From: Heterobilharzia americana
Taxonomy: Eukaryota; Platyhelminthes; Trematoda; Strigeidida; Schistosomatidae
Direction: 5' to 3'
NCBI GenBank assembly: GCA_944470555.2
Contig: OX104128.1
Location: forward strand, 59,093,257-59,157,256
DNA: 64,000 nt
Shown one piece after another: positions 13,186 through 26,509 of this stretch (its first letter is position 1; each line of letters opens with the position of its first letter). The notes under the pieces are model-generated. The model saw nothing but the letters and a program-made list of their open reading frames with translations. It ran no database searches and was not told the DNA's origin. A program made the position numbers and the translations under genes.

Positions 13186-14414
13186 GTTGCGTAGGATGTT
13201 ACATAAGGCTACCTCCTGACTTGTTGTGGGTTATCGCGCGGATTTGAGAAAATGTTTTTTTGTTGGTATTTCTTACCTTTTTCTAAACTATAAAAGGCAG
13301 TTAATCACTTCGTCCTCCTTCTTACGGTCTATTTGCTGGACAACAGCTAGCTGTTCTATACGTCTTATTTGAGAAATTGCAACTGACGTGTTGTTTTATT
13401 TGTGAAGGAAGGCGGTCAAAAATGAAAGGATGGTAATCACGCCCTTAAATTATTATGACGAAGAATTTAGATTGTGATGTTGATCTGAAGGCAACCTGCC
13501 GATCATAGTCAATGAAGTCTAGAAGGAAATCAAAGAGCAGCTGTTCTTTCAACTAAAAAAAACAGAATGAATGAGAAAAATCGGTAAATGAATGGAAAAT
13601 TTTGGCTAGAATGGGGATATTGTTTCTGGAGGGCGTTAAAAGAGGAGTAAAGGGTAAAGGTATATTTTCAGGCCACAGTGAGGAATTAAAGTTGACACTC
13701 AAGTGAATTAAGGGGAAATGATGCGGAGATCAGGTGTAAAATCCGGAAGGTAAATATATATGTTTTCTTTCTCTGCTTTTCACCCCCTCAACGCATTAGG
13801 GTTTAAGTTGAAAGCTACCTAAGGTGGGGAAAGCAGACAAAAGAAGGGAAAGATTGTAATAGGGGAAATCGGTTTTTTTCCCCATGTATGTCGCTTTATT
13901 TTACCACTGAGCTTCCCCCTGTTATCTATTTATTTCCCTCTTTTTGGTCTGTATGATATTGGATATTTTTTCTGTTTTAAAGCAGGTTGGCTCGTGCAAG
14001 ACAGATGAAAACTGCTTCACCAGGTGAGTAGAGAGACGCACTACATCGAACATCTGGGAGTGTCCCGCAAGACGTAAAAGCTGGCACAAGAAAAACAGTT
14101 GGTTTCACAAGCTTGAAAAGAAGTCGGGTGTTGTAAAGTGAACATGAAGTATGCTTCCTTTTATTCTTCAAATTAATACATGAAGTTATACTTAGCAGTA
14201 GACGGTTCGTTGCTGGTGTATGTCTGGTTAAATGGAGGCAGGTGGATGCAGTCAATGAACTGCTTTTGAAACTCCGTTCAGAAGGAAGTTATGCTGAAAC
14301 TGTATTTTTGAATGAATTTACGCTAAATATATGCGCATGTTTATTACTTTCTCCTGTTGTGTTATAATGGATAGGGAATTTTCTGTTATTGATGGAAACC
14401 TAGGGAACTGAAGC
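13186..14414. other. No gene seen
   Basis: AT-rich, stop-rich sequence on both strands. I see no repeat shared with other parts of the window and no convincing coding motif. Confidence 0.5.
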
Positions 14415-14860
14415 CCGAATAAGTCTTCGGGAAGTGATGGGATCCACACAAGAGTGCTCTACTATCAAGCCTATTCAGATGCTCGTTTCCGGTTACGCTG
14501 TGATTGTAAACGAGTGGATGTCGTCCCAATATATAGAGGTTGAAACAAACTATTTCCCTCTAAATACAGACGAATCTGCCTAATATCTTCAGCGGTGTAG
14601 ATCATAGAGAGAGTAGTAAAGGATTTATCTCTTGATTAATTATTTAGGAATTAAATTTTAAAGTACCCCTAACATGGCTTTCTGCTCAGGAAGTCTTTTA
14701 CCTTCGAATAGCTGGAATCTTCCTGTTCATCAAAGACGCCCACTCACATTATTTTACTTGCCTCAAAGCTTCCATTACTGTTTCCTGCTTTCATCAATGA
14801 TCAACCGGGATCTCTCGACTGCCTTTTACTATTCTTCATCTGCGCTAAATAATCGTATAC
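14415..14860 (+). pseudogene. CR1-like RT relic with internal deletion
   Basis: Broken plus-strand frames read SSGSDGIHTRVL, DVVPIYRG and YRRICLISSAV, matching the early RT motifs of CR1 elements. A gap and frame change follow, then FPAFINDQPGSLDC, matching the stretch just before the (Y/F)ADD box. The ADD box itself is not preserved. It is a different and older CR1 family than copies A-C. Confidence 0.6.
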
Positions 14861-15199
14861 TACCACTAATCCTGCCTTTCTACATGAAGTATGTGATATG
14901 CCCTAAGGTAGACATTCACAGTAATATGATTATTACGTAGACGTAATTTTATATAACAACGACTGCGGATACATACTCATGCTCGCGGTACTCACGCATA
15001 ATATCATTCACCGATTCCCACTTACAAGTACCAACCCCTTTAGCATGCGCGATGAAATTGAAATACTAAATAGATATAAGTAAATGTATATTTGTAGAGA
15101 AGATATAATAAAAGGCTCACAGTCGTTCGTATCTAGCCGTATCTTAAATGGATAGGCCTCCGTATGTCACCATGCTTGAAGAAAGGTTTCCATCACTAA

Positions 15200-16900
15200 A
15201 CTGCAATAGATGCGTTGCATAATCTTTTGCCTGCATAACGTATTGACACCAATAAACCGGAAAGTTCATCGTCCAAGAATTCGTCTGCAGAATTTGTTAA
15301 TCTTTGCTGCTACGTCTGCGGCATATTCATCTCCGAATCTTTGTAGTATGCGACGGATGTTTGACCGCATATTACGCATTTCACGTATGTACCTATCACA
15401 TGGTGCTGCGATGGAGATTGCCGATGTGCTACGTGAAGTGTTGGAAATGTGTGACCAAGTCCAGCGTTGGCAATGCCGAAGCACACGACTAGCTATAAGA
15501 ATTAACTATGCAATAAGTAAATACGACATACCTGTGAAACTGGGCTCCTTTAAAGGTACCAGAAGCAAGTGTCTACATGCATAACGATAAGTTGTGAATG
15601 TTCTGCAGGTGCATTCACACGATAACAGATCTACTTCAACGGTGTGATAGTCGCTGCCTTCATATTCGATGTATGTGTTCCTTCTTCTTCTAAAATCTTG
15701 AAGAACCTTGTGGGCTGCATACGGTGTTAGGCAACGTAGAAGGGGAACTAATGCATCCGGGCAGTCAAACTTATAAGATTTTGTCTGCGCGATAGCAGCC
15801 TCCGTTTCTTTTCTGTACGAACTCCGTGTGTTCCAGTTGTAAACTTTAAGCATACTTTTATGCAAGGCGTCAGATCTCCTGAGGTACCTCTTCAGTAGCC
15901 TATGGGAACTTTCAACACAGTTGTTTGTGTTGTTCCTCAGAGTCAGAACATCGTTGTTAAATACTCTACTAATGACTCTGTAATACCTGTAGAACCTGAG
16001 AAATTAGAGGAACACACTTCTTACCTCCCAGTGTATTCACATGACACCAAACGACACAGGTATGCTTTCACTATCAAATTCTTGGTCTGTAATTTGTGCT
16101 ACCGTGGTATTTTTTCTAACTTACTCTTTTACACAACGCCCGGCATACATAGAACGCACAAAGCACGATGTTAGCTTGCCTGTGCGTCCCTTGGACGGCG
16201 GAGATTTCAGCGCGTGAGCAATCCATCATAAACGCCTGCGTCATCCTTGTCTCCTGCATAACTTCTCTAAAACTATCCAGGGTCCAAATTACATCACTTT
16301 TCAGCTCTTTCTTTGTCCATGAAAACAGCACAGGACGTCCGCGACCGCAGTTATCAGTAATCACCAACTGAAACAATCGGTACCTTTCTAATTATCATTA
16401 CATAGAGATTTTAACCTCCCCGGTTGGTGTTATAAGTGGAGTCGATGCCGACTACTTCCGGATATTGGTGATATAGTCGTATTTGCTCAGTCGAGGCAAA
16501 GCACACTCTGGATAACACCTGATGTCACCGTCCTCCGAATAAAATTTCTTTAAACTTCCCCTCTTACTCAAAAAGTCGAATACTTCGGATTGCATCCCAC
16601 TATCTAAACAGAATTATGTTCATAATTGCAAAACTACCTTTAATAACTTTCAACTTCATGTTTCTTACGTCCTTCGCCGTAAATACCTTGTTCCATTCAT
16701 CCATAACATGCAAAATGACATCATCTGTAGAGGATGACTGCTGTAAAATAGGCCTCAAATTCTCCTTCTTTTCTCCTGTTAGACGTCTGCTCCAGGCATC
16801 ACAAACCATAAATGACTGGATACAAGGGTGGTTATGAACCATTTTGTAGGATCTAACAGTATACTGATCCATCTTCAATGTAAAATGTAACATTGATGGA
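15200..16900 (-). mobile_element. Mutator-like (MULE, Curupira-type) transposon relic
   Basis: Minus-strand frames form a MULE transposase in the right order, from an N-terminal zinc-binding-like domain through a DDE core to a SWIM finger, with frameshifts between. I cannot see terminal inverted repeats or target duplications, so the ends are approximate. Curupira-like MULEs are known in schistosomes. Confidence 0.75.
15506..16893 (-). pseudogene. MULE transposase, broken into three frames
   Basis: Reading down the minus strand, 16,893-16,600 gives YTVRSYKMVHNHPC, like the N-terminal DNA-binding region of MULE/FAR1 proteins. 16,376-16,116 gives DNCGRGRPVLFSWTKKE followed by FMMDCSRAEISAV and RQANIVLCAFYVCRALCKRV, the core with the second catalytic Asp in the DCSRAE patch. 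15,950-15,506 gives NNTNNCVESSH and a SWIM zinc finger, CECTCRTFTTYRYACRHLL. At least two frame breaks (about 16,100 and 16,500) make it inactive. The enzyme would cut and paste the element. Confidence 0.8.
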
Positions 16901-17511
16901 CAGTTTTGAAACTTGAACCTACGACTATTCTCATAGACAGGAGGAATTACGGTTTTTTATCAAACCCATACCTTGGGGTTTACGTTTTACACCGAAAGTA
17001 CACTTAAACACGATAACAGTGTACTTCAAATGAGGATCTCCGGATCCCTTGCTTTTCAAATGCACATAGTGAGAAGGGATGTCCTACTTAGAAATGCAGA
17101 TTAATCATTAAATAACGAAAGGAAAATCCAGTAGCATGCATATTACAGGGGAATTGACAACTCTCAGTGCACAGTAGTGTTACAAAACCAACTGGTGCTC
17201 AATGAAAGTTAGAAACATATGGGATCAAAGCCATTGTTACGTATCTTGATATATACTTCCTAAAAAAACAAAAAAACTAACCACGTGTATCCAAAAGGTA
17301 GTTGTTGACAATATAAATCTCTTACAACAAAATATCCCAGTATTTGGAGTATATTACATACACTTCAGCCAATCCCATATAGCAAACCACCTGAGCACGA
17401 TTAGATACGAGAAACCTGCTTCACTTATATGGCTCAAGGTAGCCTGGAAACAGAAGCCAGCCAAATTCGATTTCGGGATAGCTTATAGTCACAATGATTG
17501 TGTCCGTTCGT
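16901..17511. other. No gene seen; left edge of B/C duplication near 17,512
   Basis: No coding motif found. Similarity between the B and C flanks fades between about 17,505 and 17,520. Confidence 0.45.
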
Positions 17512-18488
17512 CATGAAGTTTTGGTGGTGTGGTGCACGCTGACAAGTGTGATTGCCAGGATTCCATTTGGATGAAGGACTGGTTAGGTAGACCTGAAAAA
17601 TGAATAACAAAAGCGAGCGGCAGGCGAAATTCAAAACAGGAGCACAAAAATACTACCCAGAAGTATATCAACCATGATACATGAAGGTGAGTTCTTTGTA
17701 CTGACTACAAAAGTTACTTGAAGTATCCAAAAGCAACTGTTTAGAGATAAGGTTATGAGGAAGAAGATGAGGATGCATACGAAAGTAGTGGAAACCGAAG
17801 ATATCACTATAGGATAGAGAGATTAGAGGATTTTGGACCAGGTATTCGCTTATATGTAGAAACCTATGTAAAAAAGTTTAATGAAGTTATGAACATTCAA
17901 AATAAAACTCATGGTTTTTGCTAAGATGGTAACCATGCTTTATATAGTCATGGGGGAGGGATGACCATGGTGTTGCCTGTTGAGTGTTACCATATCAGGG
18001 CTATAGAGACAATATGGTGGTGCAGAGTACTTACATGTAAGTACTGATAACAAGGGGCAAATAATAAAACATGTCATATGCTAGAAAGATCCACTGACAA
18101 GCAGTTCACTTATCAGTCAGGGGTGAAGAGATTATTGTATGGGAAAAATTTTAAGAAATAGGTGTTAAGTCGAGAGATTAGTTAGGTCACAAAGAAATGG
18201 AGGTTACATCAGAGTAGCTACAGAGTTCACTGTTGCAAATCGTATCATACTCCGCTTCCTGTCCACTCTAGGTCAGTTTTTTTTTTTGAAAAATTAGATT
18301 TATCTTAACCTATGCGTTTATTTTTCGGTATTGTATACTTCTGTTATTACTGTTAGTCTCCCTTGAGTCTAGGTACCAGTAGCACCACTGTACATGGTAT
18401 TACCGTTTGTGATTTGGGCGTCAACGAATTGCTGAGAATCGTTAGATAGGAGGAATCCACTAGGTAATCGTTGAAACTGGCCGAGAGA

Positions 18489-21224
18489 TCAACATGCTCG
18501 TATAGGAGTGGGAAGTTTGTTCCACAGCGTACTGTATTGTGTTGTGAAGAACCTACATCGAAGTTCTGAGCGATACTTACTTATTGGAGTGGTGTGTTCG
18601 CTATCACGCAGACTATATGCCGGTGTTGATTTAAAAGTAATAGCACAATTCATTTTAGATTTTCCAGATAAAAAGCGGAAAAGAAAGTTAGGTTGAGCTT
18701 CAGGCGTCTCAGCCAGAGTGATTCTGGTTCTAGTTTTTTGCACCTTGCTTCGCAAGGAAGTCCGTTATGTATTAGTAGGCGCCGAGTAAAGTTTCGTTGG
18801 ATGTTCTCTACCCGAATTCTATCAGATACTTTCATGTCACCATAGATAATCGTGCAATACTCTAATATTGGGCGAATCATAACTTTGTACAGTATAAGTT
18901 TTGCCTCAGATGTGAGTATGTATCCGTGTAGAAGACCTATGAGCCTTCTGCCTTTGGAAACTATTGAATTTACATACTCCGTAAAAGTCAAACTCCTGGA
19001 GTAAGTGATTGCGAGGTCTTTCACAGTGTTGTATATCTGCAGTGCGATGTCACCCAAGTGTAGTGTTACTTCTGGGTGGGATTTATTGAAACGGAGGATG
19101 CCACTTTTATTCGGGTTTAAAGGGAGCTGCCAGGTCGCGCTCCATGTGAATATTCTCTTCAGATCTTGTATTTGAGAGAAACCGTGTGCTAGTGCTGCAC
19201 GAGAAAAGCTGTAGGCCATCTTCGAGTCGTCTGCGGAAAGGTAAGGTATGCCATTTTGGATAACGCTGCAGATATCGTTTACATAGATCAGAAAAAGTAA
19301 CGGTTCTAGCACACTACCCTAGACAATACCACTTTGTATAGGTCTAGGGGAGGAGTAGAAATTACTGGATTTTGCTACTTGGAAGCGACCCTCTAAAGAT
19401 GTTCTAAGCCAGGACAGTAACGGGTCTTGGAAACCATATGATTGCAACTTAGTGACCAGGCGTTTGTGGGGCACCTTATCGAATGCTTGCTTGAAGTCTA
19501 AGTAAAGGGTAGTTACAAACAGGCCTTGATCACGCTTGCTTGTAACATCGTCTAGATGGTCAAGATAGCTGGTAGCGTATGACCGGCCTTTCAAGAACCC
19601 ATGTTGTGGTGGTGAGAGTAATTGGTTTGTCGTCATGTAGTTGACAACTTTTACAGTCACCTTTTCCATAGTCCTGGATACTACTGACGTGATGTTTATA
19701 GGTCGGCAGTTTTCTGTATCAGATGCTGGTCCACATTTGTGCTTGGAATACATGTGTGATAGTTTCCACTTCTCAGGGTGATTGCCACTGGAGAGGGACG
19801 TATTAAAGAGCTTCAAGAGGATCGGCGGTATATCTTCGCCACCTCTTTTTAGCAAGAGGGTTGGAATTTCATCAGGTCCAGAACTGTATGAAGTTCGAAG
19901 TGATACTATAACTAGGGGAATGTTTTGTTGAGTGAAGAGCACAGTACTTATCAAGTGAGTTGATGTTGACGGCGCACCAATGACTTTTGTGCTGTCCTCG
20001 TGTGTAAAGCAGCTAGCAAACTGATAGCTGAACAGCTCGCAGATTTGTAGTGAGTCGTCGTAGAGGATCCTGTTGTCTATGAATAAACCAGGAGTACTAT
20101 TTCTGGAGTTGCTAGTCCGGGTTTTCATCAGTCACTAGTGCTTCTGTATTACTAGTTTTACTGCATTGAATGAGTTCTTGTTTGGCGGCTTCTAATACTC
20201 TTTCTACCTTAAATGTGTCACACGTGTCTTTGAGCCTGACAAGCGGTGAGAAGTCATTCGACTTATAGTACTCTCTGGCATGGTTACTCATGCGGTTGCG
20301 TAGGTATAAAGTCAACTCTTTTTCTGAATTTCTCTTTGGAGTGGTGGAGCAATATAGTCTTGAGCCGTGTCTATATAATCATAAAATAGATCACAGAGTT
20401 CTTTGGTTGAACTGTTGGTAAAGTAGCGGCTCCAACCTAGGCAACACAGAAACAGTTGTAGTTCCTCCGATTTGGCATACTTGTAGTTTCTGGTTAGAAC
20501 TGTTGCTGTTTTTTGGGCTAATTTTGTGCTGGATATGTTAAAGTATTCATATACTATCTTGTGATCACTACCTGGAAATTGTGTACCTACTTGGAGTTTT
20601 GTGGGTGTGGTTCCGTTTGTGAAGACTAGGTCCAGGACACTATTGTACCTGATAGGGTGTTCCACATGTTATTGCCAACCCTCTGTTTCAAGAATGCTTA
20701 TGAATTTACCAAAGTGCTTTGGATAGCTGATTGATTGCCACGTTATATCTGGCATGTTAAAGTCACCACACATAATTTTCGCTGTGTATGGTAGTGTTGC
20801 CACACGAGCGAACACGCTTGTCAGCTTCTCGTCGTATTCGACTGAGGAGCAAGGGGATCGGTAAATGCATCCTATTAGGAGAGATGCGGAGTGAGTAAGT
20901 TTGGCGATAACCCATACTGAGTCGTCAATCACTGCGCAGCAGTGATATCGGACCTTTACTATGTAGTCTGTCCCTCCTGAACAACGAATAGTTGTCGATG
21001 GAGATCTCTGTATCACAAATACCAGAGGCACACCATGCTTCTGTAATCATTATCACGGACGGATCACAAATCAGAGATAGCAGTATAATCTCTTTCATTT
21101 TGTTGCGTACAGAGCGGGCGTTAATCATGCAAAACGGGAGCGAGTTAAGAGTACAAAAGTGTTTGGATATATCTCGAAGAAAGTCAGCACTTCTGTATAT
21201 TTCTTGTGGGTCCTTTGGGTACAT
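18489..21224 (-). pseudogene. CR1-like ORF2 (endonuclease-RT), copy B
   Basis: EN and RT motifs as in copy C. The in-frame TAG in RT motif B is at 19,319-19,321. The catalytic box reads SADD where (Y/F)ADD is expected, so the tyrosine is lost. Frameshifts lie near 20,940 and 18,700, with stops near 20,669, 20,312 and 20,112. Confidence 0.85.
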
Positions 21225-22393
21225 CGTGCTAGCGATGTCATGACCTTTTGTACAGGGCGACGATTCGGTACTGTTTACCGCGGAAGGAGCGAGGTATTCA
21301 CCACATTGTGATTGGCATAGAGACTGTTGGTCAGGGTAGAGATGAGATGATCCAACAGCATCCGAATCACTTGCATTACTGGTGGCGTTGCAGCCGTAGG
21401 CTGTCCGAAAAAACCCTGTTCATAAGAAGTAACGGGGACTGATAGATTGTATGGCACACCTATCCGCTGGCTGTCGTATACATTACGGTCATAGCCAACT
21501 TCATATTTACTAAGTTTTCCCCTAGGGGATCTATTGTAAGTTTATCCTTGAGTGGCATATAACCCACGTTTTGCGGCATATGGGTAGGGCGGAGAGCATA
21601 GTCTATGACTACCATTCGGCTCACTATCCAATAACTGCGACCGTCGAGGGGTCCGGCGGTGGTGTGTGTCTGTTGGTGACCGCGGAAATGTTAAGAAATA
21701 TGGATCGCCTTGACAGTAGTTATTTAGCTTGGTCATAGGATGGGCTGAGAAATAACGTTTGGCATTTTTCCTAGTGTAGCTTTGCGAGGGTGCCATGGTC
21801 TTTTGGTTATTCGTATTGCTTTTTCGTTTATTGGCTATTTAATTGACTTTTTGGCAATTTGATTAACCTGGGTGGGTCCATGGTGGGGTTTGTGTAAGTG
21901 TCTAGTGCTATCTGTACTCCTTGTCATCTGCCCATTTGATGTATATAGGTTATGCACTGGCTGGTGTGGGGGTAGATTAGACTGTTTACGTGCTAGGCTT
22001 CGGGACGGTGCTATGGTGACAGCGTACTCGCGGCTGGTGGTGGGTATGTTTATAGACTGAGTAATCCCTGGTGACGACATAGTAATGTCTTCAGTATTTT
22101 GTTGGATCGATAGCGTAGCACTTGGTTTTGTGGTGACTTGTGTGAGACGGGGACCGGCTTTCCACTTCTGTAGGCAGTGAGATTGCTTTTGAGAGATCGT
22201 GTGTCTGCTTTAGAGTGTAGTTTGTCGGTTTGCCCAAGCCCACCGTCGTGTCATCGGCTCTACTACGTCTGTGTGTGAGTAGGCTATTTTGGGGGCTTTG
22301 GTGTTCCTCACTCCGTTGTTTTGGTACAGTGACCAGTTCACTAACAGATTGTGTTTCTGTTGTGGGTACCATAGCCTGACTAGAGTTTGCAGC

Positions 22394-23009
22394 CTATGGT
22401 ATTTTTGTACAATTGCGTCCTTGACAAGGTGTTAAGTCTTGTGAAAGTTTGACACTTTTATATGGTGTGGATATACTAATAAGTTGATTGGATGATAGGA
22501 AGTGTCTGGCGTGGTAAGAGCTACTAAATTCGAACAACAAGGGGCAGGTATATTTCCCCAACTCCCTGCGGAGACGGATAACTTGGTATTCTGCAGAAGA
22601 CATGTTACGAGCTTGTTTGATCGGTTCGTGGTCGGGTATGTTGTATACTAGTACATTAGATGAGGACATAATTCTTTTATTAACCTCTGTAGCTATGCAA
22701 TCTAGCACACTTTCTGTTTTCAATAGGGTTTCAGTACTGGCTTCTAGATTAGGCTGACAAAGATGGAGCAGTGGCAGGATAACTTCAAGCTTAGCGTTCA
22801 TGTCTTGCAGTGACTTCTGCAAGGTTATCAAATCTTCTTTATTTTCACGCGGTGTTATATAGCTCCGGTATCAAATCGAGTACCTTAACTGCAGGGCCTC
22901 TTCTAGGACTTGATGTCGAACCAGTTAGTGAACGTGCCCTCTTAGTTGAGACGCTAGGATTAAGTTTAGGTGTATGCGCAGCACATATACGTTTGTTGGG
23001 CTGGACCAT
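22394..23009 (-). pseudogene. CR1-like ORF1, copy B
   Basis: Same two-frame structure as copy A. The basic start is at 23,009, and the VYNIPD-containing part lies at 22,831-22,394. Identical frameshift and stop positions after coordinate conversion. Confidence 0.65.
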
Positions 23010-23908
23010 GGTGGAGCAGTAGTAGTTACACGTTTATTGGGGTCATTAACACCGAAAAACAAGTAAAATAACCACCAGTTACAGAGGGCTTAGCAACGAC
23101 TTATGTAACAAATATGATAGTTATTAGCAAATGTTTCTTTACAGTTTAGGTAAAGTGTACTGTAAAACTATTGTGTCTCGAAGTTAACAGCGTTAGCTCG
23201 TGACCAAATGAAGTGGAACAGACAAAAAGTTTCCCTTTAAGTTAGTCCTCATTTTGATTCCTCTGTTTTCTCAGCAGTAGTTTCTTGTGTCCCGTTGTGT
23301 ATATCCAAATGGGTGTCTGTTGAAGATGGTATCCTTTAACGTTGCAGAAGAGGGGTATGATCTTCAGGAGGCTGAGTTTCCGCGAAAAAGAAGCAATATA
23401 TACTCCGGATTTTTCTTCTATACAGACAGACCTACTTAACCGCGGAGAGTACCGATATAAAATACTGAGATATGCAGGAGCAATGTAACGTGAGGGGTTG
23501 TAAACTATGGGAATCTTTTCCTGAGGACGTTGTCAAGGCCCTTTCTCCTGCCGCTTACGACAGGCAGCTAAACACAAACTTAGAGTACTGTGGTACAGAC
23601 AAGTTGTGATTATTAAGCCTCCCATTGTATCTTGGACCCAAAGTAGCAGGAGTGAAAGTAATTAACGATCAATTATTTCTATACTTTTGGGTTTTTCCGA
23701 ACCAGGAAAATAACTCTCACCTCCTCAAACGGCGAAAGTTCTCCACAAACGCAAACGAAGAACCCATGCGACCACCAGTTGTCGAACCATCACAAATCAC
23801 ATTTGAAATTCTCATCGAAAAACCTTTCAGTCACATATTTAAGGTTTTCCACATCTCTTCATATAAGGAACTAGTTTCAGGTTCCTTGAATTTCTTTGGA
23901 ACTTTTAT

Positions 23909-24219
23909 AAAAGCGAGAGAAAGCCCCGGGAAATGCCCCGCTCACGAACGGAAGCTTATTGGACGAAGAGGAGCTAAATCCAACTGTTAAGGTGATTCTT
24001 AGGCCAACTCAGTGATCCGCCACCAACATGCATTGTCATGAATTGTCACGTAGGGTATATCGTGACTAACCTTTCTGAAGTCCTCAGAGAAGTTAGGTTA
24101 CTCAATGTGGAAGGACCCTCTTTATCCATCATAGAGCGTCCGGTCATTACTCCCCATCAACAAGCTGGTGCTCATGATTCTAGGGATGAAAATCTGTTTC
24201 AGCAAACTGGGTTGAATTC
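23909..24219 (+). repeat. Module G, copy in B
   Basis: Counterpart of 7,680-7,990 (inverted) and 35,243-35,553 (same orientation). Similarity to the third copy ends at both edges abruptly, at AAAAGC on the left and GAATTCCC on the right. Confidence 0.6.
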
Positions 24220-24258
24220 CCGAGTGAATCCTGAGGGAGTTGATTTATGACCTTCAGC

Positions 24259-24895
24259 CGAGTGACGAAAATGGCTAACGGAACGTCACATAACCAGGAT
24301 TTTCCTACTGAATGTACTGTGCCTTGTCTGCACGTACTTCAGCTGCCTAGGGAAAGAGGCTAAAGTTTGCTACTGGGAGCCAGTCAACCGTTGCAATTCT
24401 GCTCCGACTGTTGAGTCAGATGCATCAACAGCGCTTCTCGAAGGAGCGCTGGAGTCGTGATGCATACGCATGGTTGTTTTCAGGATGGTTTCCTTGACTT
24501 GGGGAAACGTAAGTCTAGCCACGTTGTCTGGAGTCACGCGCGTTGTAGTCCCTCGGAGTAGATTTGTGAGTGGTCTCATAACAGAAGCACAGTTGGGGAT
24601 GAACCTTCGGTAATAACTTACCGGGCTGTCGAAAGCGCGGAGCCGCCTCAAAGTAGTTGGCTCTGGATAGTTCATGATAGCCACTGCTTTATCTCTGAAT
24701 GGGCGTATACCTTTGTTATCAATAAGATGCCCAGGGCAGCTGGGTGAATTAACTCCTATTTCACGCTACCGCACTTCGACTGCGATGCCATGCTTTCTCG
24801 CTCTGCTGAGCGTGAGGTCCAAATGCTTAAGGCGAGTTTTCATTTCTGGACCCGAACCGAGAAAGTCATCGGTGTAGATATGGTCAATATCCAAA
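24259..24895 (-). pseudogene. Ty3/gypsy RT/RNase H relic (copy B)
   Basis: Exact counterpart of 7,005-7,640 on the opposite strand, including the stop after the YTDD segment. Not an independent element. Confidence 0.85.
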
Positions 24896-25768
24896 CCACA
24901 GGAGGATTACCTGAAGGTTTGATAATGACCAGTTACAGCATGCGGTTGAATTCTCTTTTTGCCATGAGGGTATCTGGATGTAGGTTTAACTTGCAGGGGA
25001 ATGTATGATTGTTCCTGTGACAGCGAATCCACTTGAATTATTGAATATCTTGTTATCAGGCAGTTATCCAGGCCAGCCAGATGGAGGAAGGGGATAGGGT
25101 TTATGTTTTGCATGAAGAAGTGAAAACGCCCTGAAAATTGATTAGAGTAGATAAGTAGGTAGCGATAAAGAGTTAACAAATGGTAACAATTCACAGCATC
25201 GTCGATTGCGGACTGAGCAGGGGAGATGGGCTGCAACTTACTGCCTCTTTTCCTCAATCTTACCTGTCATAAGAAGATATGAGCAGACGGTGTATTGTTG
25301 AGTAGGCATCCAACCCCTCTGGAACGCAATAACAAACTTACCAATGGCTATATCAGCTGTTGTTGCGTTCTACGGATCGCAGGCATGGGGAAAAGAGAAT
25401 TGTGATAGCACACGGGCTTTCGATTTCAAGCGAAGAACTTGTCCATGTTTGAGGATTATGACAACGACTTTGTAGTGTTGCGCCTTGTTTGATCGACCCG
25501 AAATATTAAACACAAGCAAGTCTCTTCATTATGCGGCAACCAAAAGAATGAAGGCAATAGTAGTTGAGTGGGCCTCTAAAAGACTTACACTACACAATTT
25601 GCTGTCAGCCTAAGAATTATTTCTAAGGAGTCAGCATCCGTCTTCATCTATAAAGGTGAAGTAACTTTGTGGGACTAAAGTTGGAGTTGTTTTAGAGCTC
25701 ATAGAAGAGCTCTGAATCAGGACAAATCACCCGCACAAAACGCAGTGTTACAATGCTCTTTTAGGAAT

Positions 25769-26103
25769 TGTCTTTGAGCGAACTTGACAGACACCGAGGC
25801 CAACCACTAATAATTCATACTTGCCATATACTCACGTATATGAGACCGAGGGAAAACACAAGAGAGTGGTCAGATCGAATAATATATACACGAGGTCGTG
25901 CCAAGATACTGATGCGTTCCATCTAGCTGGCTAGAGAGTCGATTACGAGCAGTGCAACGCAACACGAAAGTGTACCAAATAGCCAGGATGCTTGACCGTA
26001 TGCCCTCAGCTTAGTGAGTCCGACTGAGCTACGAAGATCAGCATCAATATTGAACCTCGTCGAAACCGAGGCTGTTGATTCTCAAGAAGCATGTGATGCT
26101 ACA
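25769..26103. repeat. LTR-like repeat, copy 2 (335 bp)
   Basis: Starts TGTCTTTG and ends GATGCTACA. Same length as the copies at 5,796-6,130 and 47,749-48,083. About 245 bp are almost identical to copy 1; the last ~90 bp (26,015-26,103) are clearly more diverged from it. Confidence 0.6.
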
Positions 26104-26509
26104 GATCACTCCTGTCCAACGGGTTCAAGAGGACTCCAAGATAATATCAGCCGGAAGTAAACACCCAGTGTTTTCACCATTGGTACAACTCTCCCGATAA
26201 ACCCATTGCTAAAAGTGGTCCTTAGTTGTCTGAACTTATTCTAAGGTGTCGTGGAGATTGGGAAAAAGACAGTTAGTCAAAATGTAGGTCAAATCGCGAC
26301 CTCCAGTGTCCTTTGACGTTCTTTCCAGTGCTCGTTACATGTGGAACAGAGACAAAAGTCTTTATTGCCACGAAAACGTTTTGTAATAGTGGGAAACGAA
26401 TAAAAAGTATGGAAAAGAGACTTTACGCTTATTTTATTTTGACTTTTGAAAAAGTACGATTATGCTTTAGTAGAAAGCTTTTACAGAAAGTTAAATTGTA
26501 GGAAAATAT
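26104..26509. other. No gene seen
   Basis: AT-rich filler between the LTR-like repeat and the gypsy integrase relic. The 26,500 end may include the tail of the gypsy pol region, but I cannot read motifs there. Confidence 0.4.

Larger units (their letters stand above)
17512..23478 (-). repeat. Segmental duplication copy B, part shared with C
   Basis: Inverted copy of 28,154-34,120. Positions add to 51,632 at every checkpoint: ORF1 start, the RT stop codon, the A-run at the element's 3' end, and the far flank. Net indels are therefore zero over 6.0 kb. It extends about 760 bp beyond the transposon's 3' end into single-copy-looking flank (module F), so it is genomic duplication. Confidence 0.9.
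18277..23478 (-). mobile_element. CR1/Jockey-like retrotransposon, copy B, near full length
   Basis: The same element as 28,155-33,355, on the minus strand, ending in an 11-base T-run (A-run on its own strand) at 18,277-18,287. All inactivating stops seen in copy C are present here. One amino-acid difference from A and C is visible in the linker region (GLGKP instead of GLGKS, near 22,225-22,240). Confidence 0.88.
19610..26014 (-). repeat. Segmental duplication copy B, part shared with A
   Basis: Inverted partner of 5,885-12,289 (coordinate sum 31,899). The high-coordinate end lies inside the LTR-like repeat at 25,769-26,103: from about 26,015 on, B and A differ at many positions within the same LTR family. 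B therefore carries a hybrid or distinct outer LTR part. Confidence 0.9.
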
